A DNA stretch of 64,000 nt from an uncultured Collinsella sp. (GCA_959599915.1 CAUGJE010000002.1:186001-250000); one strand, 5' to 3'. Shown: positions 1 to 8,027, counted from the first letter of the stretch. The notes: generated from the letters alone by a model not told the origin. Numbers and translations are program-made.

Positions 1-885
1 GACGCCCAGCCACTCGACGACGCCGAGCGGCTCGCCGAGGACGATCATGGCGATGAGCAGGCCGGCGGGGAGTTCCGCGGCGGCCATGACGGTGGACAGG
101 CCCGCGGGCAGGTGCGGAGAGCCCATGCCGAAGAGCAGGACCGGGCAGAGCATGCCAAAGAAGCCGGCGATGACGGCAAAGGGCAGGATGCCCTGGGCGA
201 GGACGCCCGAGACGACGTAGTCCGGACACACCGTGAGCGACATGACCACGGAGCCCGCGCATACGATGACGCCACGCTGCTCGGACGAGCAGGGGGCCTC
301 GACCTTGCCGGAGAGGGTGACAAAGAGGGAGCAGGACACGGCCGCCCCCAGCGCGCAGAGCAGGGCCACGGGGTCGTACCCGGTGATGCCGGTCTTGTAG
401 ACGCCGCTGGCGAACACCGTTCCGAAGACGATGACCAGGGCGGAGGCCACTTGGAGGAGCCTCGGCGGCCGGCGCGTCATGACGGTCTGCCACACGAGCC
501 CCAGCCACGTGAACTGGAAGAGGAGCGTGAGCGCCACCGGGGCGGGCAGCACGCTCATGGCGTAGCAGTAGAGGATTGAGGTGAGGCAGGTGAGGGCTCC
601 CAGGCCCATGAGCTTGAGGGCGAGCTTCCAGCCCACGCGCTGCCAGCGGTGCCCGAGTGCGTGCCCTGCGAGCGTGGCGAGGGCGAAGAAGAGGCAGCCG
701 AACCACGCCTGGCTCGCCACCACCTGCGCTGAGGTGAAGCCCGCGGCGTAGGCGAGCTTGTAGGTCGTGGCCATCGCGCCGTAGCAGGCGCCGCCCGCAA
801 AGACCTGGAGCGCCGCCTTGACCTGCCCCGCGCCCGCGGCTCCCGCCTCGGCGGTCTGTTGCTTGATTGTGTTTGTTTCTGCCAT
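1..885 (-). CDS. EamA/DMT-family transporter, 3' end outside the window
   Basis: The frame stays open for 295 codons from ATG 885 to the window edge, so the C-terminus is missing. The start is set by GGAAGGGAG a few bases upstream and the N-terminal MAETNTIKQQ. After about 25 polar residues the protein is a series of hydrophobic helices with short loops (for example ALKLMGLGALTCLTSILYCY and SALVIVFGTVFASG), matching the 10-helix EamA layout of small-molecule or amino-acid exporters in the inner membrane. The substrate cannot be read from the sequence. A promoter-like pair and a terminator-like hairpin on the same strand lie upstream (1003-1117), so expression may be attenuated. The family call is firm from the hydrophobic pattern. 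Confidence 0.8.
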   Translation of the reverse strand, partial: MAETNTIKQQTAEAGAAGAGQVKAALQVFAGGACYGAMATTYKLAYAAGFTSAQVVASQAWFGCLFFALATLAGHALGHRWQRVGWKLALKLMGLGALTCLTSILYCYAMSVLPAPVALTLLFQFTWLGLVWQTVMTRRPPRLLQVASALVIVFGTVFASGVYKTGITGYDPVALLCALGAAVSCSLFVTLSGKVEAPCSSEQRGVIVCAGSVVMSLTVCPDYVVSGVLAQGILPFAVIAGFFGMLCPVLLFGMGSPHLPAGLSTVMAAAELPAGLLIAMIVLGEPLGVVEWLGV

Positions 886-1002
886 TAGGCTCCCTTCCGT
901 CTGCTGTCTTGCAGATGCACGTCTCGTGCGTCTGTTCCCTGCAGTCGGAAGGTGGGCTCGTGCGGTCTTCTGGCGGTGCATGTGGTACCTGCTGCCAAGA
1001 CG

Positions 1003-1038
1003 AAAAAAGCCACGCAACCGACTGCTCGGTTGCGTGGC
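1003..1038 (-). terminator. Terminator-like hairpin in the EamA leader
   Basis: Perfect 12-bp stem (1009-1020 with 1027-1038, GCCACGCAACCG and its complement, 6-nt loop), followed on the minus strand by six T (1003-1008). It sits between a possible promoter and EamA, so it could be an attenuator. A competing GCGTGG segment (1066-1071) can pair with the CCACGC in its 5' arm (minus strand). Confidence 0.6.
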
Positions 1039-1087
1039 AAAAAGGTGGCTAGCGCCCAGAAAAGTCCACGCGTTTTTAGACTGGGAC

Positions 1088-1117
1088 AAAGTACTACAAC
1101 AGGTGAGATTCCGTCAA
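1088..1117 (-). promoter_or_regulatory. Possible promoter for the EamA leader
   Basis: On the minus strand TTGACG (1112-1117) is followed after 18 nt by TACTTT (1088-1093), a fair sigma70-like pair. A transcript starting just downstream would run into the 1003-1038 hairpin before reaching EamA. Judged by eye only. Confidence 0.35.
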
Positions 1118-1206
1118 GAAAAACCGAAGAAAAAAGTGAGCCTCTGCCCGCCGTACCTGTAGCGGTCGTTTCCCCGAACGGGGCGGTGCTGTTGGGGGCT
1201 GTCTCG

Positions 1207-1332
1207 ATCTGTAACAGTAAGACCCGGTTTTGGTCCGTAGATGTTACAGATTTAGACGTTTTGTCGGGGCGGTTTCCGTTTGTCTTGATCTGTAACAGTT
1301 AGGGGTCAAAAGTGGGTCTAGATGTTACAGAT
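1207..1332. repeat. Two tandem 45-bp inverted-repeat elements
   Basis: Two copies (1207-1251 and 1288-1332, 81 bp apart) each begin ATCTGTAACA and end TGTTACAGAT, giving perfect 10-bp arms around a diverged 25-bp centre. Conserved arms and lengths with variable centres suggest a dispersed palindromic family or paired protein sites. No gene is visible in the rest of 886-1512. Confidence 0.75.
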
Positions 1333-1367
1333 TGAGATTGTTGAGGATGGGTGAGGGTAGCTAATTC

Positions 1368-1427
1368 GGACGGGGCTATTTTAGCTACCCTGCAAGTGGG
1401 GTAGCTAAAATAGCCCCGTCCCTTTTT
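1368..1427 (+). terminator. Orphan 23-bp perfect hairpin with T tract
   Basis: Arms 1368-1390 and 1399-1421 are perfectly complementary (GGACGGGGCTATTTTAGC and onward) with an 8-nt loop, followed by TTTTT at 1423-1427. It is oriented as a plus-strand terminator, yet no plus-strand gene precedes it in the window. The stem is much longer than an ordinary terminator. Confidence 0.7.
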
Positions 1428-1512
1428 AAACAATGGAAAATCGAGCGCGGCAAGCGCATGTCTTCGGGGTATAAGACGGCTAATTGTATGCCGCCTTACG
1501 AAAGGAACCCTT

Positions 1513-2055
1513 ATGCCCAGCGTTGCCGTTCTCGCCGCCGATGGCTTTGAAACTATTGAATGCCTGACCATGGTCGATGTCATGCGTCGCGGCGGCGTGC
1601 GCGCCACGCTTGTCTCGATCATGCCCACGCGCGAGGTCGTAAGCTCGCTGCAGATCCCCGTGACCTGCGATGCGCTCTTTGATGAGATCAACTTTGACGA
1701 GTACGACTGCGTCGTGCTGCCCGGCGGCTTGCCCGGTGCCACCAACCTGCGTGCCGATCAGCGCGTCTGCGACGTGGTCTGCGAGTTCGCCGCGACCAAG
1801 CACGTTGCCGCCATCTGCGCCGCCCCGTTTATCCTGGGCGAGCTCGACCTACTCGAGGGGCGCCACGCCACGTGCTTCCCTGGCTTTGAGAAAAGCTTCC
1901 CCGAAGGCGCCTATACCGGCGAGAAGGTTACGCAAGACGGCAACATCATCACCGCCAGCGGCATGGCCCAGTCGCTCCCCTTTGCGCTTGAGCTGCTGCG
2001 CACGCTCGCCGGCGACAAGGCCGTCGAGAAGGTCGCCGAGGGCATTCAGCTATGA
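1513..2055 (+). CDS. DJ-1/PfpI family protein (YajL-like)
   Basis: 180 residues, the usual length of the DJ-1 family (protein deglycase, chaperone or redox sensor, cytosolic). The conserved Glu16 in DGFETIE and the nucleophile-elbow Cys102 in AAICAAP are both present, as is the VVLPGG strand that shapes the active site. ATG 1513 follows GAAAGGAAC. The stop codon overlaps the start of maf by 4 nt (ATGA), so the two are translationally coupled. The exact substrate of this family is debated, so only the family is called. Confidence 0.9.
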   Translation: MPSVAVLAADGFETIECLTMVDVMRRGGVRATLVSIMPTREVVSSLQIPVTCDALFDEINFDEYDCVVLPGGLPGATNLRADQRVCDVVCEFAATKHVAAICAAPFILGELDLLEGRHATCFPGFEKSFPEGAYTGEKVTQDGNIITASGMAQSLPFALELLRTLAGDKAVEKVAEGIQL

Positions 2056-2633
2056 TTTTGGCTTCGCAATCACCGCGCCGCATCGAGTTGATGCGCGAGG
2101 CGGGCTATGACATTCGCGTGATTCCCGCAGATATCGACGAAACGCCTTTTGATGGCGAAGCTCCGCTTACACTCGTCGAGCGCTTGGCGCGTGCCAAAGC
2201 CGCCGCCGTTGCCGCCGAGCATGCCGAGCCCAACGAACTGACCGTCGCGGCCGATACTATTGTCACCTTTGACGGCCAAATTTTGGGCAAGCCGGCAGAC
2301 GGGGACGAGGCGCGCACCATGCTCCGCGAGCTTTCGGGCCGCACGCACCAGGTCGCAACCGGCGTCTGCATCGTTAAAGCCGGCGACGCTACAGCTCCGC
2401 ATGCCGCCGAGAGCCTGTCGTTTGTCGATGTGACCGACGTGACGTTCTATGAGCTTACCGAAGAGCAGATCGAGCGCTATGTTGCCTCCGGCGAACCCAT
2501 GGACAAGGCCGGGTCCTACGGCATCCAAGGCACAGGCGGCCGCATGCTTGTGCACGATATTTCGGGTGACTTCTACAACGTGGTGGGCTTGCCCATCGCT
2601 CGCGTTGCACGCGCGATTCAAAAACTCTCGTAA
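2052..2633 (+). CDS. maf: Maf-type nucleoside triphosphate pyrophosphatase
   Basis: 193 residues starting MILASQSPRRIELM, with the diagnostic S-x-S-P-R-R phosphate-binding motif at the N-terminus and the AADTIV aspartate strand in the middle. Maf proteins hydrolyse non-canonical or canonical NTPs to NMP and PPi in the cytosol (house cleaning, sometimes septum control). It overlaps the DJ-1 gene by 4 nt and ends before a small hairpin, so the two form a short operon. Subfamily (dTTP/UTP or m7GTP type) was not resolved. Confidence 0.92.
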   Translation: MILASQSPRRIELMREAGYDIRVIPADIDETPFDGEAPLTLVERLARAKAAAVAAEHAEPNELTVAADTIVTFDGQILGKPADGDEARTMLRELSGRTHQVATGVCIVKAGDATAPHAAESLSFVDVTDVTFYELTEEQIERYVASGEPMDKAGSYGIQGTGGRMLVHDISGDFYNVVGLPIARVARAIQKLS

Positions 2634-2641
2634 TTGCATCT

Positions 2642-2671
2642 GGCGCTGGGTATCCCCCAGCGCCTACAATT
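2642..2671 (+). terminator. Short hairpin after maf
   Basis: GGCGCTGGG (2642-2650) pairs with CCCAGCGCC (2656-2664), followed by TACAATTTT. It is probably the end of the DJ-1/maf transcript, though the T tract is weak. Confidence 0.5.
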
Positions 2672-2733
2672 TTGCCGTACCGTACGGATCCCGACCGGGC
2701 ATAAGGCCCGGCGGAAAACCGATAGGAGAACAC

Positions 2734-3735
2734 ATGGACACACTGCTCGAAGCCATCGATGTTTGCAATGTCGATGGCTTTTGCTTTGGCAACTATACGG
2801 ACGAGGAGGCTGGCACCGGCTGCACCGTAATCGTGGCGCCCGAGGGCGCCACCGGCGGCGTTGACGTTCGCGGCGGTGCTCCAGCATCGCGCGAAACCGA
2901 CCTGCTGCGTCCCGAAAACACCGTCGATAAGGTCCACGCTGTCTGCCTTTCGGGCGGATCGGCCTTTGGCCTCGAGGCTGCAAGCGGCGTGGCCCGCGAA
3001 CTCGAGAGCCGCGGCATTGGTCTGCCCGTCGGCCCCACGCAGGTGCCCATCGTGTGCTCCAGCTGTATCTTCGACCTTGCCTTTGGCGACCCCACCGTTC
3101 GCCCCGACATTGAGGCCGGCATCGCCGCCGTGCGCGAGGCGCTCGACCACACCCCCACCAAGCTCGAACAGGGCAACGTAGGCGCCGGCACGGGCGCTAC
3201 CGTGGGTAAGCTCATGGGCCCCGCCACCTGCATGAAGGCCGGCCTTGGCGCTGCCGCCGTGGCGCTCGGCCCCATCAAGGTGGGCGCCGTGGTCTCGGTC
3301 AACGCCTGCGGCAACGTTGTCGACCCCCTCACCGGCGAGTGGGTCGCCGGCATGCGCGCCTCAGCCGATAGCGACCAAATCGTCGATATGGAACTCGCAG
3401 CCTTTGCCGCCGCCGGATCCATGCAGATGCCGCTCGACCGCACCAACACCACCATCAGCTGCATCGTCACCAACGTGGAACTCACTAAGGAACAAGCCAC
3501 CAAGGTCTCCCAGATGGCCGCAGACGCCTACGCACACGCCATCCGTCCCACGCACACCACCAACGACGGCGACACCATCTACACCCTCGCCAGCGGCAAA
3601 CTGGGCGCCCAGGCAAACGCCGCCGTTCCCCTAGACCTGCTGGGCATGCTCGCCGTAAGGGCTTTGCAAACCGCCATCGTAAACGGAGCCAAAACCGCCA
3701 AAACCTCCCACGGCATCCCCGGCGCCGCGAAGTAG
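2734..3735 (+). CDS. P1 family peptidase (DmpA/BapA-like aminopeptidase)
   Basis: 333 residues from ATG 2734, chosen because GATAGGAG lies just upstream and the protein then begins MDTLLEAIDVCNVDGFCFGN. The open frame extends upstream but only through maf. Family features seen: the glycine-rich N-terminal segment, the SGGSAFGLEAA motif, GNVGAGTGATVGK, and Asn-Thr-Thr at about residues 238-240, where P1 enzymes self-cleave to expose the nucleophile. P1 enzymes are N-terminal-nucleophile amidases acting on small peptides or D-amino-acid amides. There is no signal peptide, so it is cytosolic. It has its own ribosome site after the maf hairpin. Confidence 0.88.
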   Translation: MDTLLEAIDVCNVDGFCFGNYTDEEAGTGCTVIVAPEGATGGVDVRGGAPASRETDLLRPENTVDKVHAVCLSGGSAFGLEAASGVARELESRGIGLPVGPTQVPIVCSSCIFDLAFGDPTVRPDIEAGIAAVREALDHTPTKLEQGNVGAGTGATVGKLMGPATCMKAGLGAAAVALGPIKVGAVVSVNACGNVVDPLTGEWVAGMRASADSDQIVDMELAAFAAAGSMQMPLDRTNTTISCIVTNVELTKEQATKVSQMAADAYAHAIRPTHTTNDGDTIYTLASGKLGAQANAAVPLDLLGMLAVRALQTAIVNGAKTAKTSHGIPGAAK

Positions 3736-3747
3736 CCTAACCTGACC

Positions 3748-3872
3748 GGTTGCCCGGTGGGGCTTGGTTATGTTTGCTGCTCTACAGTCCTGGCTCGCAC
3801 GAAGAGCACATTAAGTGCTCTTCGGCTCGTGCGGAACTCGCGACAAACATAACCAAGCCCCACCGGGCAACC
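3748..3872. repeat. Nested inverted repeat A (29-bp arms)
   Basis: Outer arms 3748-3776 and 3844-3872 are perfectly complementary over 29 bp (GGTTGCCCGGTGGGGC and onward). Inside, CGAAGAGCAC (3800-3809) pairs with 3815-3824. The centres nearly coincide (3810 and 3812). It lies between converging genes and may act as a two-way terminator, but neither arm ends in a T tract. Confidence 0.8.
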
Positions 3873-3919
3873 TACCAACCAAAATCTTTTCAGCCCAGGC
3901 CCCTGTGTACCGCGCGTCT

Positions 3920-4117
3920 AAGATCTTCAAATTCAGCTGCCTGACATAAAGCGAGACATAGCAGAGGACCCCTGGTCCTTAACTTGATACGAGTTCCGCA
4001 CGCAAAGGAGGCGCCAGTGGCGCCTTCGTCTTGCGCAGGACTGTCCGAAGTAGCAAGTTAAGGACCAGGGGTCCCCGTTACCCGAGCGTTTCTGTACTAG
4101 TTGAATTTGAAGATCTT
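3920..4117. repeat. Triple concentric inverted repeat B
   Basis: Three nested perfect pairings share one centre near 4018: 16 bp (3920-3935 with 4102-4117), 21 bp (3966-3986 with 4054-4074, GGACCCCTGGTCC core) and 7 bp (4009-4015 with 4019-4025). The outer right arm is the last codons of the glycosyltransferase (KIFKF). Together with repeat A this fills the 361-bp gap 3736-4096; no gene is seen there. Confidence 0.8.
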
Positions 4118-5128
4118 TGAGGCAAGACGGTATAGGCCGAGTGTGGTTTTGTCTCCGGCACGACCGCGGAGGTTAGTGAAGAAGCCGACCACGCCGTAGC
4201 GAGCACGACGATACATGCGCTCATCGTAGGCCTTCAGGTCCGCCCACAGCGTCTTCAGACGCTCATCGGCACAATCCTCGTCGGAAAGCTTGGTGAGCAC
4301 CGAGCAGATCGCCATCATCATGGTGAAGTAGCCCATCATGTACGAACGCAGACGCGACGACTCGACATCGCTGTACAGGTGGTACGACTCCATCATGATA
4401 CGCGTAACACGGAACTGCTGGTCCAGACGCTTGACCATCGTGGCCTCGTTGACACTCTGGCCCTCGCGACCGATAAAGTAGCGATAGAGGTCGATGTCGG
4501 CGTAGTACATGGTCTTGCAACGCGGCAGCGGCACGTAGGCGTAGATGTTGTCCACATAGAACGTGTGCGGCGGCATGGGCAGGTTGGACTCGCGCAGCAC
4601 ATCCGTGCGATAGCACAGGCTGTGCATGAGCAGATTCTGGTCCAAACGGAAATGGCCGATCTGGTCCCAGGTAAAGATCTTTTTTCGAGGCAGGGCAAAC
4701 TTGTAACCAATGGCCGTATGCGTACCCTCGTAAACCTTCTCGTACACGTAGTTCGAGATAAACAGGTCAACGCGCTGGTCGCGCTCTTCAAAGCCGCGCA
4801 GAATCGACAGCATGGTCGAAAGGGCAGCGCCGTCAAGCCAGTCGTCCGAGTCGACGACCTTGTAGTAGGTGCCCTGCGCCTCGCGCAGACCCGAAAGGAC
4901 GGCAATACCGTGGCCGCCATTCTCCTGGTGCACCGCGCGGATGATTCCAGGATAACGGGCCTCCCACTCGTCGGCCTTGGCGGCCGTCTCGTCCTTGGAG
5001 CCGTCGTCCACCACGATAATCTCGATATCGGTGGCGTAATTGCTCCCCTCCAAGATGGAGGTGATGCAATGGTCCATGTCCTTGGCGGCGTTATACGAGG
5101 GAATACCGAATGTTATGACTTTATGCAT
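4097..5128 (-). CDS. Family 2 glycosyltransferase
   Basis: 343 residues from MHKVITFGIPSYNAAKD. The GT-A fold signatures are clear: the first beta strand, DD at 41-42 in VVDDGS, and DSDD at 93-96, which binds nucleotide sugar and metal. The C-terminal third is helical and lacks obvious membrane spans. The chosen ATG overlaps the glf stop by 8 nt; an in-frame ATG at 5146 would add six residues. Being coupled to UDP-galactopyranose mutase, it probably moves a galactofuranose or related sugar into a surface glycan. That acceptor is an inference. Confidence 0.85.
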   Translation of the reverse strand: MHKVITFGIPSYNAAKDMDHCITSILEGSNYATDIEIIVVDDGSKDETAAKADEWEARYPGIIRAVHQENGGHGIAVLSGLREAQGTYYKVVDSDDWLDGAALSTMLSILRGFEERDQRVDLFISNYVYEKVYEGTHTAIGYKFALPRKKIFTWDQIGHFRLDQNLLMHSLCYRTDVLRESNLPMPPHTFYVDNIYAYVPLPRCKTMYYADIDLYRYFIGREGQSVNEATMVKRLDQQFRVTRIMMESYHLYSDVESSRLRSYMMGYFTMMMAICSVLTKLSDEDCADERLKTLWADLKAYDERMYRRARYGVVGFFTNLRGRAGDKTTLGLYRLASKIFKFN

Positions 5129-6323
5129 GGCAGGCGATAATCTCATCCGAAAGATCGAGGGCGGAATTGGTCACGGCATCCATATCGTAGTAACGATACT
5201 CGGCCAGACGACCCACCGGGTGGAAGTTCGTCAGGTTCTGGACGCGCTCAAGATAGCGCTCATAGAGCTCACGGTTCTCGGGCTCAAGAATGGCGTAATA
5301 CGGCGTCTCGCCCGAGCCGGGCGTATAGGCCTTGGAGTACTCCTTCATGATGGTGGTCTTGCCGGGCAGGACCTGACCAGTCATGTTCTTGAACTCGGTA
5401 ATGCGGGTGTAGTCCTCGCTCGTGGTGTAGTTGACGGTGCCCACGGGCTGGAACTGATCCATATCGAGCGTCTCGAACTTCATGTCGAGCGTGCGGTACG
5501 GCAGCGCGCCCAGGTCGAGGTTGAACAGCTCATCGAGCGGACCGGTATAGACGATCTCGCCGCCGTAGACCTTGCCGTCGACCTTGACGGTTGTCTCGTC
5601 GATCTCGAAGAGATCGCGAGCATCCACGTCGCAGAACACATCAATCAGGTCGTGGTCGAGCATGTGCTCAAACAGCGCCGTGTAGCCATCCTGCGGCATA
5701 CCCTGGAAGGGGGCCTGCGGGAAGTAGCGGTCATCGTCGCCCACAAAGACGGGAACGCGGCCGGTGATCGAGGGATCGATCTGGTCGGGCGTCTGGCCCC
5801 ACTGCTTCATGGTGTAATGCAAAAAGACGTTCTCGTAGACGTAATCGGCGACCTCGACAAGATCCGGGTCGTTCTTCTTGCGCAGCTCCATAATGGGCAC
5901 CTTGACGTCCTTGCCAAAGGTCTCCACGAGCTTCTGATACAGCTCCTCGCCGCGCTCATCGCCAAAGGCGAGCTTGAGGCTCGCGTGGTTAAAGGGCACG
6001 GGCATAAGGGTACCGTTGATGTTGGCGAGCACCTTGTGCTGATAGTCCGTCCACTTGGTAAAGCGCGACAGGAAATTATGGACGCGCTCGTTAAAAGTGT
6101 GGTAGATGTGCGGACCGTACTCGTGGATAAGGATCCCGGCCTCATCAGCGCAGTCGTAAGCGTTGCCCGCAATGTGGCTACGACGCTCCAGAACGGCAAC
6201 GCGATAGCCGATGGTCTCGGCGAGACGGCGGGCACAAACGGCACCGGCATATCCGGCACCGACAACAATCATGTCGTATGCGCCGGCGTTAAAGCCTTCA
6301 GGCAGGCCTGAGGTAATCTGCAT
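5121..6323 (-). CDS. glf: UDP-galactopyranose mutase
   Basis: 400 residues. An N-terminal Rossmann motif VVGAGYAGAVCARRL (about 21-35) binds FAD, followed by ERRSHIAGNAYD and the HEYGPHIYHT segment typical of Glf. The enzyme interconverts UDP-Galp and UDP-Galf in the cytosol using reduced FAD, supplying Galf for cell-surface polysaccharide. ATG 6323 has CAAGGAG upstream. It is first in a two-gene unit with the overlapping glycosyltransferase. About 12 residues of extra N-terminus precede the Rossmann strand, so a slightly later start is possible. Confidence 0.95.
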   Translation of the reverse strand: MQITSGLPEGFNAGAYDMIVVGAGYAGAVCARRLAETIGYRVAVLERRSHIAGNAYDCADEAGILIHEYGPHIYHTFNERVHNFLSRFTKWTDYQHKVLANINGTLMPVPFNHASLKLAFGDERGEELYQKLVETFGKDVKVPIMELRKKNDPDLVEVADYVYENVFLHYTMKQWGQTPDQIDPSITGRVPVFVGDDDRYFPQAPFQGMPQDGYTALFEHMLDHDLIDVFCDVDARDLFEIDETTVKVDGKVYGGEIVYTGPLDELFNLDLGALPYRTLDMKFETLDMDQFQPVGTVNYTTSEDYTRITEFKNMTGQVLPGKTTIMKEYSKAYTPGSGETPYYAILEPENRELYERYLERVQNLTNFHPVGRLAEYRYYDMDAVTNSALDLSDEIIACHA

Positions 6324-6480
6324 CGATACTCCTTGTCAAAAGCCACGGGCTCGTTAGCTGGGCTTTTCTCGAACATTCTTCGAGACATATTTATCAGAGC
6401 GATTATAGCGCTAATGCGTCCTATAATGAGCTTGCCACACAAGGAAAGCTCAAGCACCGCGGCGTACATTATTGAAAGGT

Positions 6481-6505
6481 AAACCCGCTAGCAGCGGGTT
6501 TATTC
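6481..6505 (+). terminator. Small hairpin upstream of pta
   Basis: AAACCCGCT (6481-6489) and AGCGGGTTT (6493-6501) form a 9-bp stem with a 3-nt loop followed by ATTCG. It lies 50 bp before the pta start. It may be a leader hairpin of pta or a divider between divergent promoters. Confidence 0.45.
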
Positions 6506-6554
6506 GTGTGCAGTCAGGCGCCTGGAGCTTAGCGAAACGCTTGTAAGGAGTAAC

Positions 6555-7535
6555 ATGAGCGATTTCCTTAACCGTATGAAGTCTGCCGCCAAGGCCGACC
6601 TTAAGACGATCGTCCTGCCCGAGGGCGAGGATCCGCGCACCATCGTCGCAGCCACCAAGATCATCGAGGAGGGCCTGGCAAAGATCGTCATCCTGGGCAA
6701 CCCCGACGAGATCAACGTTCCCGGCGCTACCGTCATCGACCCGCGCAATGCCGAGAAGCACGAGGAGTACGCGCAGAAGTTTGCCGAGCTCCGCGCCAAG
6801 AAGGGCGTCACCATCGAGCAGGCTCGCGCCCAGGTGATGGATGCTACCTACTTTGGCACCATGATGGTCAAGATGGGCGACGCCGACGGCCTGGTCTCCG
6901 GCGCCTGCCACTCCACCGCCGACACGCTGCGCCCCGCGCTGCAGATCCTCAAGACCGCCCCGGGCACCAAGCTGGTGTCGGCCTTCTTCGTGATGTGCAC
7001 CGACACTCCGCAGTTCGGCACCGACGGCACGCTGATCTTCGCCGACTGCGGCCTCAACATCAACCCGTCCTCCGACGAGCTCTCCGAGATCGCCATCGCC
7101 TCCGCTCACTCCTGGTCCACCTTCATGGGCAACGTTGAGCCGCACGTGGCCATGCTCTCCTACTCCACCATGGACTCCGCCGGCGGCGAGGTTGCCAAGA
7201 AGGTCCAGGAGGCCGTGAAGTTCTGCAAGGAAAAGGCTCCCGAGCTCGCCATCGATGGCGACCTGCAGCTCGACGCCGCCATCGTCCCCACCGTCGCCCA
7301 GCTCAAGGCTCCCGGCTCCTCTGTCGCCGGCAAGGCCAACGTGCTCGTGTTCCCCGACCTCGAGGCCGGCAACATCGGCTACAAGCTGGTCCAGCGCTTC
7401 GCCGGTGCCGACGCCTACGGCCCCATCCTGCAGGGCATCGCCAAGCCGGTCAACGACCTTTCGCGCGGCTGCTCTGCCGACGACATCGTGGGTGTCGTAG
7501 CCATCACCGCCGTCCAGGCTCAGATGGCTGAGTAG
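6555..7535 (+). CDS. pta: Phosphate acetyltransferase
   Basis: 326 residues, the length of the compact single-domain Pta, which lacks the N-terminal DRTGG extension of the long form. It opens MSDFLNRMKSAAKADLKTIV, and shows the family segments LPEGEDPR, ADGLVSGACHSTADTLRP and SYSTMDSAGG. It converts acetyl-CoA plus phosphate to acetyl phosphate and CoA. ATG 6555 follows TAAGGAG. It is the partner of the convergent acetate kinase genes and so completes substrate-level ATP formation from acetyl-CoA. Codon use is strongly C/G-ending, as in a highly expressed gene. Confidence 0.96.
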   Translation: MSDFLNRMKSAAKADLKTIVLPEGEDPRTIVAATKIIEEGLAKIVILGNPDEINVPGATVIDPRNAEKHEEYAQKFAELRAKKGVTIEQARAQVMDATYFGTMMVKMGDADGLVSGACHSTADTLRPALQILKTAPGTKLVSAFFVMCTDTPQFGTDGTLIFADCGLNINPSSDELSEIAIASAHSWSTFMGNVEPHVAMLSYSTMDSAGGEVAKKVQEAVKFCKEKAPELAIDGDLQLDAAIVPTVAQLKAPGSSVAGKANVLVFPDLEAGNIGYKLVQRFAGADAYGPILQGIAKPVNDLSRGCSADDIVGVVAITAVQAQMAE

Positions 7536-7550
7536 CGAACATATCCCCTC

Positions 7551-7677
7551 GGGACCCTACAGGGTAAAGCTCTGAAAACGTCCTCGGACATGCATGAAAC
7601 CCCCGCTGCGCACTTCGTGCGGCGGGGGTTTCATGCGTCCTGCGGAATATTTTCAGAGCTTTACCCTGTAGGGTCCC
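7551..7677. repeat. Concentric inverted repeat C with inner terminator
   Basis: Outer arms 7551-7578 and 7650-7677 match perfectly over 28 bp (GGGACCCTACAGGG and onward). The inner arms 7592-7606 and 7622-7636 match over 15 bp (GCATGAAACCCCCGC). Both pairs centre exactly on 7614. It directly follows pta and probably ends its transcript, but the outer arms go beyond what termination needs. Confidence 0.8.
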
Positions 7678-7839
7678 TGCCGCCACGTAGCAATCAGGGA
7701 ATCCGGGGTGGACGGCGGCTTGGCTACGCGCTGGAGCTGAAAATCTGAATGGATGGGTGCCGTTGCTGGGAGCGCAGGCGTTGCTGATGATGATCACTTT
7801 GGAGATTGAAAGGCCGGTGGGCTTCGGCGGTTGTTGTGC

Positions 7840-8011
7840 CGGAAACTACATCCCAGTTTGGAGGCGGATTGTGGGATGTGGCTTCCGCTTGGGGCCTGTT
7901 TGGGAAACTTTGGGACGGAATTTTGCTTTATTGTGGGTCGCACTTTCCGCAACGTGCCTCAACCGGAAAGCGTGTCCCAGTATTTGCGCTCGAAATGGGA
8001 TGGGGTTTCCG
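7840..8011. repeat. Array of alternating 16-bp motifs, about 31-bp period
   Basis: The motif TGGGA-N5-TTCCG or its reverse complement occurs at 7840 (-), 7872 (+), 7934 (+, TGGGT variant), 7964 (-) and 7996 (+), with a degraded copy near 7902. Steps are 30-32 bp. Neighbouring opposite copies form hairpins; 7840-7855 pairs with 7872-7887 at 14 of 16 positions. The remainder of 7536-8085 has no convincing gene. Confidence 0.65.
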
Positions 8012-8027
8012 CCGTCCACCTGCTAGT

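Noticed and set aside
2449..2733. Upstream extension of the P1 peptidase
   Set aside because: The frame runs through maf in another frame; the real start at 2734 has a ribosome site and matches the family N-terminus.
5040..6311. 423-codon plus-strand open frame
   Set aside because: Antisense to glf with its FAD motif.
6269..6469. 66-residue minus-strand ORF before glf
   Set aside because: It has no ribosome site and mostly covers the glf promoter and start in a different frame.
7840..8011. CRISPR array
   Set aside because: Units alternate in orientation, are only 16 bp and form hairpin pairs; no cas gene is present.
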